64,000 bases of DNA. It comes from Marinobacter maritimus. Lineage in GTDB: Bacteria > Pseudomonadota > Gammaproteobacteria > Pseudomonadales > Oleiphilaceae. The notes beneath the pieces are model-generated. The model had not been told where the DNA came from, ran no database searches, and saw only the letters and a program-made list of their open reading frames with translations. Location: the NCBI RefSeq assembly GCF_007671675.1, contig NZ_VCGW01000003.1:186001-250000 (forward strand), in the 5' to 3' direction. Positions 18,578-26,970 of the stretch are shown piece by piece (position 1 is the first letter of the stretch; each line of letters begins with the position of its first letter). The position numbers and the translations under genes are program-made.

Positions 18578-20071
18578 ATGACCACACTGATGATTCAGGG
18601 GACCACCTCCGACGCGGGGAAGACGACCGTGGTTGCGGCCCTGTGTCGCTGGCTTGCCCGGCAGGGTGTTTCAGTGGCTCCGTTCAAGCCACAGAATATG
18701 GCCCTGAACAGCGCAGTGACCACAGGCGGTGGCGAAATTGGCCGTTCTACAGCTCTGCAGGCACTGGCTTGTGGCCTTGAGCCCCATAGCGATATGAATC
18801 CAGTGTTGCTGAAGCCGCAGAGTGACTGTGGTGCTCAGGTGATTTTGCGCGGGCAGGTACACGGCAATATGGATGCTCTGGATTATCACGCATACAAAGC
18901 CGAGGCCAAGGTGGCCGTCATGGACGCCTGGCGTTCACTCAGTGAACGCTATGATGTGATCATCGCCGAAGGCGCCGGCAGTCCCGCGGAAATCAATCTG
19001 CGCACCAACGACATCGCCAATATGGGGTTTGCCGAAGCGGCAGATTGCCCGGTGCTGTTGGTCGGAGATATCGATCGCGGCGGTGTGTTCGCTCAGTTGG
19101 TGGGCACGCTGGAGCTGATTGCAAAAACCGAACAAGAGCGTACCAAAGGGTTCATCATCAATCGCTTTCGTGGCGATATCAGCTTGCTGGAGCCGGGTCT
19201 GGAGTGGCTCACCGAACGCACCGGCAAGCCGGTGGTTGGTGTGCTGCCATACCTTCACGGCCTGATTATCGACTCAGAGGACAGCATTGGTATCAGTGGC
19301 TCCAGCGACGCCGGCGCTCTGAATGTGATCGTGCCCGTGCTGCCGCGCATCAGTAATCACAATGATTTTGACCCCCTGCGTCTGCACCCTGGCGTTAACC
19401 TGCAATTCATCGGTCCGGATCAACCCATTCCTGCGGCTGATCTCATTATCCTGCCCGGCAGCAAAAGCACTCGCACTGACCTGGCTTTTCTGCACTCTCA
19501 GGGCTGGGCGCAGGCAATTCGCAAGCACTTGCGTTACGGCGGCAAGGTATTTGGTCTTTGCGGCGGCTTTCAGATGCTGGGTGAACGTGTGGATGATCCG
19601 GAAGGCCTGGAAGGTCAGAACGGCACAACTGAAGGCTTGGGGCTGCTGGAAATGACCACCACCATGGTTGCCGGCAAACAGCTGAGGAATGTCAGCGGCT
19701 CCCTGACCTTTCTGGCGGGCGAACCCAGCGGTAATGCTTTGGTTTTCAAAGGTTATGAAATGCACAACGGTGTGAGTCAGGGAGCGGCGCTTGCGCACCC
19801 GTTGGGCCGGATGAATGACAACAACGAAGGTGCGATCAGTGCTGATGGACAGGTGGCTGGCACTTACGTGCACGGGATATTTGACGAGCCGGCGGCCTGT
19901 GAAGCATTGCTGCGTTGGGCAGGGCTGAACCGGTCAGGCGCGGCGATAGATTACCAGCAGCATCGTCTTGCCCAGCTTGACCGGCTGGCGGACCAGATTG
20001 AACAACATCTGGATACAGACTGGTTGCGCGAACTTCTGGGCGTGAAAGCCGCGGCTGACTATTTATTGTGA
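18578..20071 (+). CDS. cobQ: Cobyric acid synthase (glutamine-hydrolysing)
   Basis: 497 aa. N-terminal [29 protein letters not shown] and [13 protein letters not shown] text (here [13 protein letters not shown]) define the ATP-dependent amidase; the glutaminase part has [13 protein letters not shown] and [12 protein letters not shown] with the active-site Cys, and TYVHGIFDE. It amidates side chains b, d, e and g of adenosylcobyrinic acid diamide. Last gene of the riboswitch operon. Its final 9 bases overlap the end of the convergent histidine kinase gene. Confidence 0.94.
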   Translation: MTTLMIQGTTSDAGKTTVVAALCRWLARQGVSVAPFKPQNMALNSAVTTGGGEIGRSTALQALACGLEPHSDMNPVLLKPQSDCGAQVILRGQVHGNMDALDYHAYKAEAKVAVMDAWRSLSERYDVIIAEGAGSPAEINLRTNDIANMGFAEAADCPVLLVGDIDRGGVFAQLVGTLELIAKTEQERTKGFIINRFRGDISLLEPGLEWLTERTGKPVVGVLPYLHGLIIDSEDSIGISGSSDAGALNVIVPVLPRISNHNDFDPLRLHPGVNLQFIGPDQPIPAADLIILPGSKSTRTDLAFLHSQGWAQAIRKHLRYGGKVFGLCGGFQMLGERVDDPEGLEGQNGTTEGLGLLEMTTTMVAGKQLRNVSGSLTFLAGEPSGNALVFKGYEMHNGVSQGAALAHPLGRMNDNNEGAISADGQVAGTYVHGIFDEPAACEALLRWAGLNRSGAAIDYQQHRLAQLDRLADQIEQHLDTDWLRELLGVKAAADYLL

Positions 20072-21496
20072 AGGTCGACGGAGTGTTGTTGTTTGTTCCC
20101 GACATTCGTAGGAGTACAACCAGAGGCTGACGCAGAGCCCTGCCTGCCCGTCAGGTCGCGCGTTCAGAGTGAGCTGGCCGCCGTGGAGCTCCGCAATTCG
20201 GCGCGCAATGGCTAGCCCTAAACCTGCGCCATCACCGAGTCGCTGGTCCAGCCGGACAAAGCGGCTGAGGGCCCGTTCCCGGGCTTCCGGAACAATGCCT
20301 GGCCCTTGGTCACACACGGTGATGTGATAGCCGTTCGCGGAGGGCGCCAGGCGGGTTTCCACAACTGTGTGTTCCGGGCTGTATTGAATGGCATTGGCCA
20401 ACAGGGAGCGCATTAGAGTATTGATCAGTGCATCGTTGCAGCATGCCAAAGCTTGTCCGGCATCGTCATGCAACACCGGTTCGATGTTCTTTTTCAGGGC
20501 CAACGGCGCCACGTCTGCAATGCTCTGTTCGAGTATGGTGGAAAGATCGTGATATTGCTTCGGGAAACCGGCCCCCGAGTCTACCCGGGTGAGCAACAGC
20601 ATCTGTTCCACCAGGTGCGTCATGCGGTCAACCGAATGGATGAGGGGCTGGAACTGCTGCGGGTTGTCTTCGCAGGCTTTTTCGAGATTCAGCCGCAACG
20701 CTGCCAGCGGAGTCCGCAGCTCATGAGCGGCATCTGCCGAAAAACGTCGTTCCCGTTCCAGAGCCTGATTCAGCCGTTTGAGCAGGCTGTTTACCGCCTG
20801 GACCAGGCCTGCGACTTCCTTCGGCGCCTGCCGGTCATCAAGTGGATGGATACGTTCCGGGGCCATGTTGCGGATCGGGTATTCCAGCCGGCGTAGAGGG
20901 CGGAATCCAATCTGAATGGCGGCGCTGGCGGCCAGTAGCAGCAGGGGTAATGCAACGAGTAAGGGCAATACGTTACCCAGGGCCAATTCCTGGCTCAACT
21001 CCTGGCGAATTTCCTCGCGCTGGGCGGTACGAATCCAGAAGCCCGTGGTTGGATCCTGGAGTGTGAATACACGCCAGCGATAGCCCCGGGATTCGGCCCA
21101 CGAGTAGCCCGGGGCAAGACCTTCAGCGTCATCAGCTTTCAGGGTGTCCAACAGAGCGCGGCGGTCGGGCGTCCAAACTTCAAAGGCCAGCTTTTTCTCG
21201 TATTTGTGCCCGGCACCATCGGGCAGTATTTCGTTATCATCGGTTTCCACGTCGACATCCGCAACAAGTGGCAGGCTCAGTGTTTCGTGGAGGGTTTGCG
21301 GTAACTGCTCCATGGACTGGGTGTCCGCCAGATGGCGAACTAGGCCCTGCACAATTCGCGTGCTTTGAGCCAGTTCGGCGTCGAACAATTCTTCCAGTTC
21401 GTGATTGCTCTCAATGTAACTCCAGGCAGCAGCGATCAGCGCAATCAGCAGCACAGTGGAGGTAACAAGTAACGTCAGGGTGCGGGTCAGGGACAT
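20063..21496 (-). CDS. Sensor histidine kinase, PmrB/QseC-like
   Basis: 477 aa. Transmembrane helix 1 at about 7-27, a periplasmic part of about 145 residues, and helix 2 at about 176-196. A HAMP-like linker leads to HisKA with H258 in [18 protein letters not shown]. The catalytic domain has NLI-type N box text (here LLANAIQYS) and G boxes CDQGPGI and [11 protein letters not shown]. It should phosphorylate the regulator whose gene it overlaps by 10 bases. PmrB/QseC kinases sense metals, cationic peptides or pH; the signal here is unknown. The target operon is probably the divergent one at 22391, because the regulator's likely boxes lie there. Confidence 0.9.
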   Translation of the reverse strand: MSLTRTLTLLVTSTVLLIALIAAAWSYIESNHELEELFDAELAQSTRIVQGLVRHLADTQSMEQLPQTLHETLSLPLVADVDVETDDNEILPDGAGHKYEKKLAFEVWTPDRRALLDTLKADDAEGLAPGYSWAESRGYRWRVFTLQDPTTGFWIRTAQREEIRQELSQELALGNVLPLLVALPLLLLAASAAIQIGFRPLRRLEYPIRNMAPERIHPLDDRQAPKEVAGLVQAVNSLLKRLNQALERERRFSADAAHELRTPLAALRLNLEKACEDNPQQFQPLIHSVDRMTHLVEQMLLLTRVDSGAGFPKQYHDLSTILEQSIADVAPLALKKNIEPVLHDDAGQALACCNDALINTLMRSLLANAIQYSPEHTVVETRLAPSANGYHITVCDQGPGIVPEARERALSRFVRLDQRLGDGAGLGLAIARRIAELHGGQLTLNARPDGQAGLCVSLWLYSYECREQTTTLRRPSQ

Positions 21497-22173
21497 TCAA
21501 CAACTCCGCAAGCTGCCTGGCTGTCCAGCAGGTAACCAACCCCACGGATGGTTCGAATGGTCGCCTTGCCCACCCGGCGCCTCAGATGGTGGATGTGCAC
21601 TTCCAGAGCATTGCTCTCTGCGCCGGGTTCCCAGCCATAAAGCTGTTCTTCCAGCCGCCTGCGAGTGGCAACCTGGTCTGGGTGACGCATCATGTACTGG
21701 AGAATCTGGAACTCACTGCGGGCTAATATCGCGGACTCCGTGCCGACAGTTAGCTGGCTGGAGGCCGGGTCCAGTGTCAGCTGACCAATAATCAGTTCAT
21801 CGCGATTTGTTGATGACCTACGGCGGGTGATCGCCCTGATCCGAGCCTTGAGTTCAGCCATGGCAAAGGGTTTGGTCAGATAATCGTCTGCGCCGGCATC
21901 CAGACCCTGCAGTTTCTCCTCCAGCTCTGCCCTGGCAGTCAGAATGATAATGGGAAGCTGGTTGCCCTGTTGCCGGGTGTGTCGAACGATATCGAGACCG
22001 TCTACCCGGGGCAGGGTCAAATCCAGTATGGCGAGATCAAAATGCTCATCCACAAGCGCATTCAACGCCTGTTGGCCATCATCGAGCCAGTCTACTGTGT
22101 GCTGGTCTGCCCGCAGCATCTCCAGCATGGTTTTGCCCAGTGGATGATCGTCTTCTACCAGTAATATGCGCAT
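21487..22173 (-). CDS. OmpR-family response regulator, PmrA/QseB-like
   Basis: 228 aa. Receiver domain with D8/D9, phospho-acceptor D51 in LAILDLTLPRVDG, and YLTKPF; the winged-helix domain ends in RTIRGVGYLLDS. PmrA/QseB regulators bind YTTAAK half-sites spaced 11 bp. Three such pairs lie directly upstream (22241-22323) between this gene and the divergent operon, so I infer autoregulation plus control of 22391-26025. The -10-like TAGAAT on the minus strand at 22225-22230 is a fitting promoter. A tail of about 10 residues (AACGVVECP) follows the normal family end and overlaps the kinase start. Confidence 0.9.
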   Translation of the reverse strand: MRILLVEDDHPLGKTMLEMLRADQHTVDWLDDGQQALNALVDEHFDLAILDLTLPRVDGLDIVRHTRQQGNQLPIIILTARAELEEKLQGLDAGADDYLTKPFAMAELKARIRAITRRRSSTNRDELIIGQLTLDPASSQLTVGTESAILARSEFQILQYMMRHPDQVATRRRLEEQLYGWEPGAESNALEVHIHHLRRRVGKATIRTIRGVGYLLDSQAACGVVECP

Positions 22174-22224
22174 TAACCGGAATCCGTGTTGGGAAAGTTC
22201 TTCAAATTAGCTCTCTCCAAAAAC

Positions 22225-22230
22225 ATTCTA
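22225..22230 (-). promoter_or_regulatory. Candidate -10 element of the PmrA-like regulator gene
   Basis: TAGAAT on the minus strand matches TATAAT at 5 of 6 bases. It lies 11 bases from the nearest TTAAG half-site and 51 bases before the regulator ATG. No good -35 is seen, as expected for an activator-dependent promoter. Confidence 0.45.
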
Positions 22231-22240
22231 CACAGGCTTT

Positions 22241-22323
22241 CTTAAGCCAGCCTTAAGCTCCTGTGGGACAAACCTTAAGGCCCGTTTAAGAATTTTGGCG
22301 CCGGAGCTTAAGGCTGGGTTAAG
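22241..22323. promoter_or_regulatory. Array of three PmrA/QseB-like box pairs with 33-bp period
   Basis: Six TTAAG half-sites start at 22242, 22253, 22275, 22286, 22308 and 22319. Within each pair the spacing is exactly 11 bp (6 bases between TTAAG copies), and pairs recur every 33 bp, so all six lie on the same face of the helix. YTTAAK-N5-YTTAAK is the known PmrA-type box. The array sits midway between the divergent ATG codons at 22173 and 22391. Confidence 0.85.
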
Positions 22324-22331
22324 GCTTGCTC

Positions 22332-22337
22332 TCTAAT
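22332..22337 (+). promoter_or_regulatory. Candidate -10 element of the 22391-26025 operon
   Basis: TCTAAT matches TATAAT at 5 of 6 bases and begins 8 bases after the last half-site of the box array, so the box would overlap the -35 position. That layout is usual for PmrA-activated promoters. Confidence 0.5.
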
Positions 22338-22390
22338 CTGACGGTTCACTATCACGGGTGCCATGCCCTGAGAGCTGTTGGAGAGCGCAT

Positions 22391-23101
22391 ATGACGGACC
22401 CGCTAACGATGTCCACACACTGCCCACCGGATTCGCCGGAGCTGGTTCCCGCCCTTCGTTGTGCTGGCCGCTGGTTGAGTGAGATTAATCCGGGCACCGG
22501 GCTGGCGGTTACGGTCACGGAGTTTATTCAGCGACGGTTTCTGCAGGCCTACGGAGCAGAACCCGCGTTGCGGATTCCGTTGCTGTTAGCCCTGACCTCG
22601 GCGCAAGGCACGCTTTTGGCCGCAGTGGGGGTTCGCAATGCGGCTGTGGAACGCCTGTTTCTCGAAGATTACCTGTCTGTTCCAGTGGAAACTGTGATGC
22701 CGGTGGCGGGCGTACCGCGCAGTAAAATTGCAGAGATCGCCCACCTTGCCGGTGTGGAGGCCGGTGTTAGCAGGCATCTGTTTGCGTCGCTGACGGTGTG
22801 GCTGGAAGGCGCCGGTTACGACTGGGTGGTGTGCACTGGCACCGATCAGTTACGCAACAGTTTTCATCGGCTGGGGATTGCCACTCGGGTTCTGGCTCGT
22901 GCCAACCCGGAAGATTTGCCGGGTGGTGGTGCCGGTTGGGGCCGCTACTACGACCATCAACCGGTGGTGATGGCGATCAGAGTGGCTGATAGCCTCAGTG
23001 CCCCGCGGCAGGCCGACTTGTTGCGGCGAATTCAGCCAGCACTGCCCGGTGCAGGATCAGGCGGTTCAGAGCAGGGAGGCGCTTATGGTCGCCTTGCCTG
23101 A
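22391..23101 (+). CDS. Thermostable-hemolysin-family protein (GNAT-like)
   Basis: 236 aa from ATG 22391, with GGAGA 6 bases upstream. No signal peptide is seen. The central part, with LFLEDYLSVPVE, KIAEIAHLAG, LTVWLEGAGYDWVVCTGTDQLRNSFHRLGI-type order and VL.RANPEDL, matches the thermostable hemolysin family as I know it. The pattern E-I-x2-L-A, long helix, then a W-V-V-x-T strand recalls GNAT and acyl-homoserine-lactone synthase folds, so I suspect an acyltransferase rather than a pore-former; that is inference. The last 17 bases overlap the AMP-ligase gene. It is the first gene of an operon facing the PmrA-like box array. Confidence 0.75.
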   Translation: MTDPLTMSTHCPPDSPELVPALRCAGRWLSEINPGTGLAVTVTEFIQRRFLQAYGAEPALRIPLLLALTSAQGTLLAAVGVRNAAVERLFLEDYLSVPVETVMPVAGVPRSKIAEIAHLAGVEAGVSRHLFASLTVWLEGAGYDWVVCTGTDQLRNSFHRLGIATRVLARANPEDLPGGGAGWGRYYDHQPVVMAIRVADSLSAPRQADLLRRIQPALPGAGSGGSEQGGAYGRLA

Positions 23102-25256
23102 ACTGCTACACCGCCAAGCGATGACACACCCGTCGCGTATTGCCTTGCGCGGGCCAGGATCAGAATTCAGCTACCAACAGATGATGCGTGTTGCAGAGGC
23201 AGTCGCAGAACAGCTGCGCCTGCATGACGTAAAGCGTGTGGGTGTGTGTGGAGACAACACCCTTGCCTGGATACTGGCCGACCTCGCCTGCCTGCTGGCT
23301 GGCGTTGTGTGTGTGCCTGTGCCGGCGTTTTTCTCAGAAACCCAAATCGCACACCTGATTGAACAGGCAGGTCTGGAAGGGCTGTTATCCGGCGACGAAT
23401 CAGAGGTAAGCAAGCCCCTGGGCCAGGGCGTCTGGTTGCGCCGGATGCCAGGTTTTGCAGCGGTACCACGGATGCCGGAAGGCACAGCTAAAATCACCTT
23501 CACCTCTGGCAGTACCGGCAGCCCCAAGGGGGTGTGCCTGTCGCTGGAGCAGATGACTGCTACCACCCTGGCCCTGAAAGAGCGCCTGGCGGGCGTCGAA
23601 CTGCAAAGCCATCTATGCATCCTGCCACTGGCCACACTGCTGGAGAATATTGCCGGGGTGTATCTACCGTTGCTCATGGGTGCCTGTGTCAACGTGGCGC
23701 CGCTGGAACAGCTGGGGATGACTGGCAGCAGTGGGCTAAATCTGAATCGGTTGGTTGGGGGTATTCACCAGTGCCGACCCCAATCGCTGATTCTGGTGCC
23801 GGAGTTGGCAATGGCATTGGTTAGCGCTGCTGAACACGGGCAGCTCGACAGCCGCTCACTGCGGTTTCTGGCGGTTGGTGGAGGCCGGGTCTCCCAAGAG
23901 CTTCTGTCTCGCGGCCGCGCCGTGGGGTTGCCGTTGTATGAAGGCTACGGTTTGTCGGAATGCGGTTCCGTGGTGGCATTGAATGTGCCGTCCGCCGAGT
24001 GTGAGGGCAGTGTGGGTAAACCACTTTCCCACGTTCAGGTCAGGGTGGATTCTCACGGCCATATTCGGATTCGTGGCAATACTCACCTGGGCTATCTCGG
24101 CGATCAGAAAGCGCCGTGTGAATGGCTGGATACCGGTGACTTGGGGGCGCTCAGCGCGGGCGGTTTCCTGTCGGTCAATGGTCGTTCAAAGAATCTGCTG
24201 ATTACCAGCTTTGGCCGCAATATCAGCCCGGAGTGGCTGGAAAGTGAACTGGCTCAGGGGCTGGGTATTTCCCAGGCTGTCGTGTTCGGTGATGGTGAGC
24301 CGCAGTTAATGGCGCTGGTAACAGTGACCGATGGGCGTTCACCAGAGGCTCTTGCCCGATCTGTAAAACAACTCAACCAACGCCTGCCGGATTATGCCCG
24401 CCTGGTTGCGGTGTACATCCGCCGGAAACCGCTCAGGCAGTCGGAAGGTTATATCACAGCAAACGGTCGCCCTGTGCGGGCGCGCATACAGGCCCATTTG
24501 CCGACGCTGTTGGCAAAAGCCTACCCCCTGTTTATTTCAACGTCGTTTAACCACCCGTCAGGAGAATCCCACATGGCATTTTTTGACAGATTGCAGCATG
24601 AAACCGCCGAAGCGCGGGCCCATGTTACCGGCGCGCCGGTCGTCAAAGCGATTGGCGAGGGCGATTTCAGCCTCGAGTCTTATATCTGGTTTCTGACCCA
24701 GGCTTTCCACCACGTAAAGCATACGGTGCCTTTAATGATGGCCTGCGGTGCCAGGTTGCCCCGGCGGATGGAGTTCGTTCGAAAGGCACTGGTCGAGTAC
24801 ATTGATGAAGAGTACGGGCACGACGAGTGGATACTGAATGATCTGGAGGCCTGCGGTGCCGACAAGGAAGGCATTCGCACCGGCAAACCGGATCTGTCCA
24901 TCGAGCTTATGGTGTCTTACTTGTATGACCAGATTAATCGGGGCAATCCGGCCGCGTTTTTCGGGATGGTTCAGGTGCTTGAGGGCACGTCAGTAGAGCT
25001 GGCGACACCTCTGGGCGAACAGATCCAGAAACTCCTGGGGCTGCCGAATCAGGCATTCAGCTATCTGTATTCCCATGGGGCTCTCGATCAGGATCACTTC
25101 GAGTTTTTCCGCAACCTGATGGACGGTATCACTGACTCGGACGATCAGCAGGCGGTTATTGAGGCTGCCCGTGTGGTTTACCGGTTATACGGTGACATGC
25201 TGCACAGCATCCCGCTGCCAGCCACTCGCAAGGAGCGGCAGCATGAGGCTGCATGA
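23085..25256 (+). CDS. AMP-dependent acyl ligase joined in frame to a heme-oxygenase-like diiron candidate
   Basis: 723 aa from ATG 23085 (GGGAGG 5 bases upstream). Residues 1 to about 490 form an acyl-adenylate ligase: A3 ITFTSGSTGSPKG, A5 YEGYGLSECGS, A7 WLDTGDLG, A8 NGRSKNLLITSFGRN. The A10 motif reads NGRPVR, with Arg where the catalytic Lys normally lies. From M497 a second, all-helical domain of 227 residues resembles TenA/UndA/CADD proteins; candidate metal ligands in its own numbering are E80, H83, E137, H168, D172 and H175. AGGAG with ATG at 24573 could start the second part separately, so two products or a fusion are both possible. The ligase should activate a fatty acid; the second part may oxidise it. 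The start overlaps the hemolysin-like gene by 17 bases and the stop overlaps the SDR start by 14. Confidence 0.82.
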   Translation: MVALPELLHRQAMTHPSRIALRGPGSEFSYQQMMRVAEAVAEQLRLHDVKRVGVCGDNTLAWILADLACLLAGVVCVPVPAFFSETQIAHLIEQAGLEGLLSGDESEVSKPLGQGVWLRRMPGFAAVPRMPEGTAKITFTSGSTGSPKGVCLSLEQMTATTLALKERLAGVELQSHLCILPLATLLENIAGVYLPLLMGACVNVAPLEQLGMTGSSGLNLNRLVGGIHQCRPQSLILVPELAMALVSAAEHGQLDSRSLRFLAVGGGRVSQELLSRGRAVGLPLYEGYGLSECGSVVALNVPSAECEGSVGKPLSHVQVRVDSHGHIRIRGNTHLGYLGDQKAPCEWLDTGDLGALSAGGFLSVNGRSKNLLITSFGRNISPEWLESELAQGLGISQAVVFGDGEPQLMALVTVTDGRSPEALARSVKQLNQRLPDYARLVAVYIRRKPLRQSEGYITANGRPVRARIQAHLPTLLAKAYPLFISTSFNHPSGESHMAFFDRLQHETAEARAHVTGAPVVKAIGEGDFSLESYIWFLTQAFHHVKHTVPLMMACGARLPRRMEFVRKALVEYIDEEYGHDEWILNDLEACGADKEGIRTGKPDLSIELMVSYLYDQINRGNPAAFFGMVQVLEGTSVELATPLGEQIQKLLGLPNQAFSYLYSHGALDQDHFEFFRNLMDGITDSDDQQAVIEAARVVYRLYGDMLHSIPLPATRKERQHEAA

Positions 25257-26025
25257 TCGCGTTTTTCTGCTGTTGGGGGGAACTGGCGGCATAGGCAAGG
25301 CTCTGTTGGATGCGCTGGCTCGGGCCGGTATTCATGTCATCGTGGCTTCCCGACACCCTGAACGTGTTGGCCACCGGGAGAAGGTATCGCCGGTGTGCCT
25401 GGATCTTGCTGCTGCAGATCTGGACCAACAGCTGGTGCGCCTGAGTGATGCCTACCCGGATATAGACAGCGTGATCCATTGCGCGGGCCAGAACCGTTTT
25501 TCCGGGCTGGAGAATATGTCGGTTGCTGAGCTTGATGCCCAGCTTGGCGTAAACCTGAGATCTGCCATGCTTGTGGCCAGGCATTTTGCCCCTAAGTTCG
25601 AGAAAGCCGGCAGCGGTGCCCTGGTGTTTGTGGGTTCGACGTTCGGCAGCATCGGTTTTCCCGGCTATACCGCCTATTGCGCCACCAAATTCGGCCTGAG
25701 GGGGTTCACCGAAGCCTTACGCCGGGAACTGGCAGATACTGCGGTTCAGGTGGTGTACGTGGCGCCCCGGGCCACAGCCACAGAAATGAATCCGGAAGTG
25801 GTAAATGAACTGAACCGTGCGCTTGGTAACAGCGTTGATACGCCAGAGACGGTGGCATCTGAAATTCTGAAAGCCATGGAAAACGGTGATCGCCGCAGGT
25901 TCCTCGGCTGGCCCGAGAAGCTGTTTGTGGTGATTAACGGGATACTGCCACGCCTTGTTGATAACGCCATGCTCAAGAAATTGCCGCTGATCCAGCGTTT
26001 TCTTAACGGGGGCCGATTGTTATAA
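25243..26025 (+). CDS. Short-chain dehydrogenase/reductase
   Basis: 260 aa from ATG 25243, with AAGGAG 7 bases upstream; the start lies within the end of the ligase gene (14-base overlap). Classical SDR marks: cofactor loop GGTGGIGKA near residue 10, CAGQN (NNAG equivalent), catalytic Ser in VGSTFGS, and YTAYCATKFGLRG with the Tyr and Lys. It should reduce a carbonyl or oxidise an alcohol with NAD(P)H; the substrate is unknown. A C-terminal hydrophobic stretch (LFVVINGILPRLVDNAML) may touch the membrane. Last gene of the operon; atpG is convergent, 45 bases away, without a clear terminator between. Confidence 0.87.
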   Translation: MRLHDRVFLLLGGTGGIGKALLDALARAGIHVIVASRHPERVGHREKVSPVCLDLAAADLDQQLVRLSDAYPDIDSVIHCAGQNRFSGLENMSVAELDAQLGVNLRSAMLVARHFAPKFEKAGSGALVFVGSTFGSIGFPGYTAYCATKFGLRGFTEALRRELADTAVQVVYVAPRATATEMNPEVVNELNRALGNSVDTPETVASEILKAMENGDRRRFLGWPEKLFVVINGILPRLVDNAMLKKLPLIQRFLNGGRLL

Positions 26026-26070
26026 GGTGGCCGGTTCTGATCATGGCCCGGGCAGTCGCCCTGTCGCAAG

Positions 26071-26970
26071 TCAGTCTGGTTGATTGCGCGGCTTTCGTGG
26101 CTTTTTCAGTGCCTCAAAGCCGATAATGACATCCATCAGCTCATTGGTGATCTCCGTTTGCCGCACAGATCGAAGTTCTCCTGTTACCTCCTCTATGCGC
26201 TCATCCACTGACTGCTCGGCCTGCTGCATCAGAGCCAGCCGTGCGGAATTTTCGGTCACCATGGCTTCTGCCGAAGCGCGGAAAACACTGGCAAAGATAT
26301 GGCTGCGAATCAGCGATGACAGCAGCGCGTCAGCTTCCATGCTGTAATCCGGGAGTGAGCGTGAATCCCAGTGCTTTTCGCGCTGCAGCAGCGAAGGCGC
26401 CAATGGCAGAAGGCTTCGCGTTACCGGCTCGCGGGCGCCATGGTCGCCGCGTTGGGTAAACGCCAGGGTGACGGCCAGATGATGCAGCGACTGGCCCTGA
26501 CTGAAACGGTCCATGCGGGTAACAATATCGCCGGCGAGGCGACCAATGCCGTCTGCAGACGCCGGCGGCAACAGGATGGCTTCCGGTGCTAAGCCCAGAT
26601 CATCCAGTGCATCGTTCATCTGCGCGCCAATGCAGAGCAGGCGCTGTTTGCCAGTGGTTTGGCCTTCGCAATGCTGTCTGACCTCTTCTGCGAGCACCTC
26701 GTTGTAGTTGCCACAGAGGCCGTGGTCGGAGCCGAACACGATAACCAGATGCTCGAGAGAGTCGTCCTGGCGCAGATTGATACCGCCGGTTCGGTAAGCG
26801 AAGGCAGCAAAGCTCTGAAGTATGGTTTGGTGATAGGCCTCAATTGAGCGGGCTGCGTGCTCATAAGGTGCCGCGTTAATTGCGGATAGGGTTTTCATGG
26901 TGTGCACGATGCCGCGAATGCTGGTCAGAGTATCGCTGTGGCGGGTAAGCGTCTCAAGCGTCTGGGCCAT
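26071..26970 (-). CDS. atpG: N-ATPase subunit gamma
   Basis: 299 aa from ATG 26970 (GGTGG upstream); a GTG at 26988 is in frame but less likely. The N-terminal coiled coil ([21 protein letters not shown]) and C-terminal helix with [18 protein letters not shown] are those of the rotary shaft. [12 protein letters not shown] matches the conserved gamma-subunit segment. Last gene of the N-ATPase set, overlapping atpA by 17 bases. N-ATPases lack a delta subunit gene and none is seen here. Confidence 0.88.
   Translation of the reverse strand: MAQTLETLTRHSDTLTSIRGIVHTMKTLSAINAAPYEHAARSIEAYHQTILQSFAAFAYRTGGINLRQDDSLEHLVIVFGSDHGLCGNYNEVLAEEVRQHCEGQTTGKQRLLCIGAQMNDALDDLGLAPEAILLPPASADGIGRLAGDIVTRMDRFSQGQSLHHLAVTLAFTQRGDHGAREPVTRSLLPLAPSLLQREKHWDSRSLPDYSMEADALLSSLIRSHIFASVFRASAEAMVTENSARLALMQQAEQSVDERIEEVTGELRSVRQTEITNELMDVIIGFEALKKPRKPRNQPD

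Noticed and set aside
26026..26070. Bidirectional terminator between SDR and atpG
   Set aside because: Only a 4-bp GGGC/GCCC stem and no T-run.
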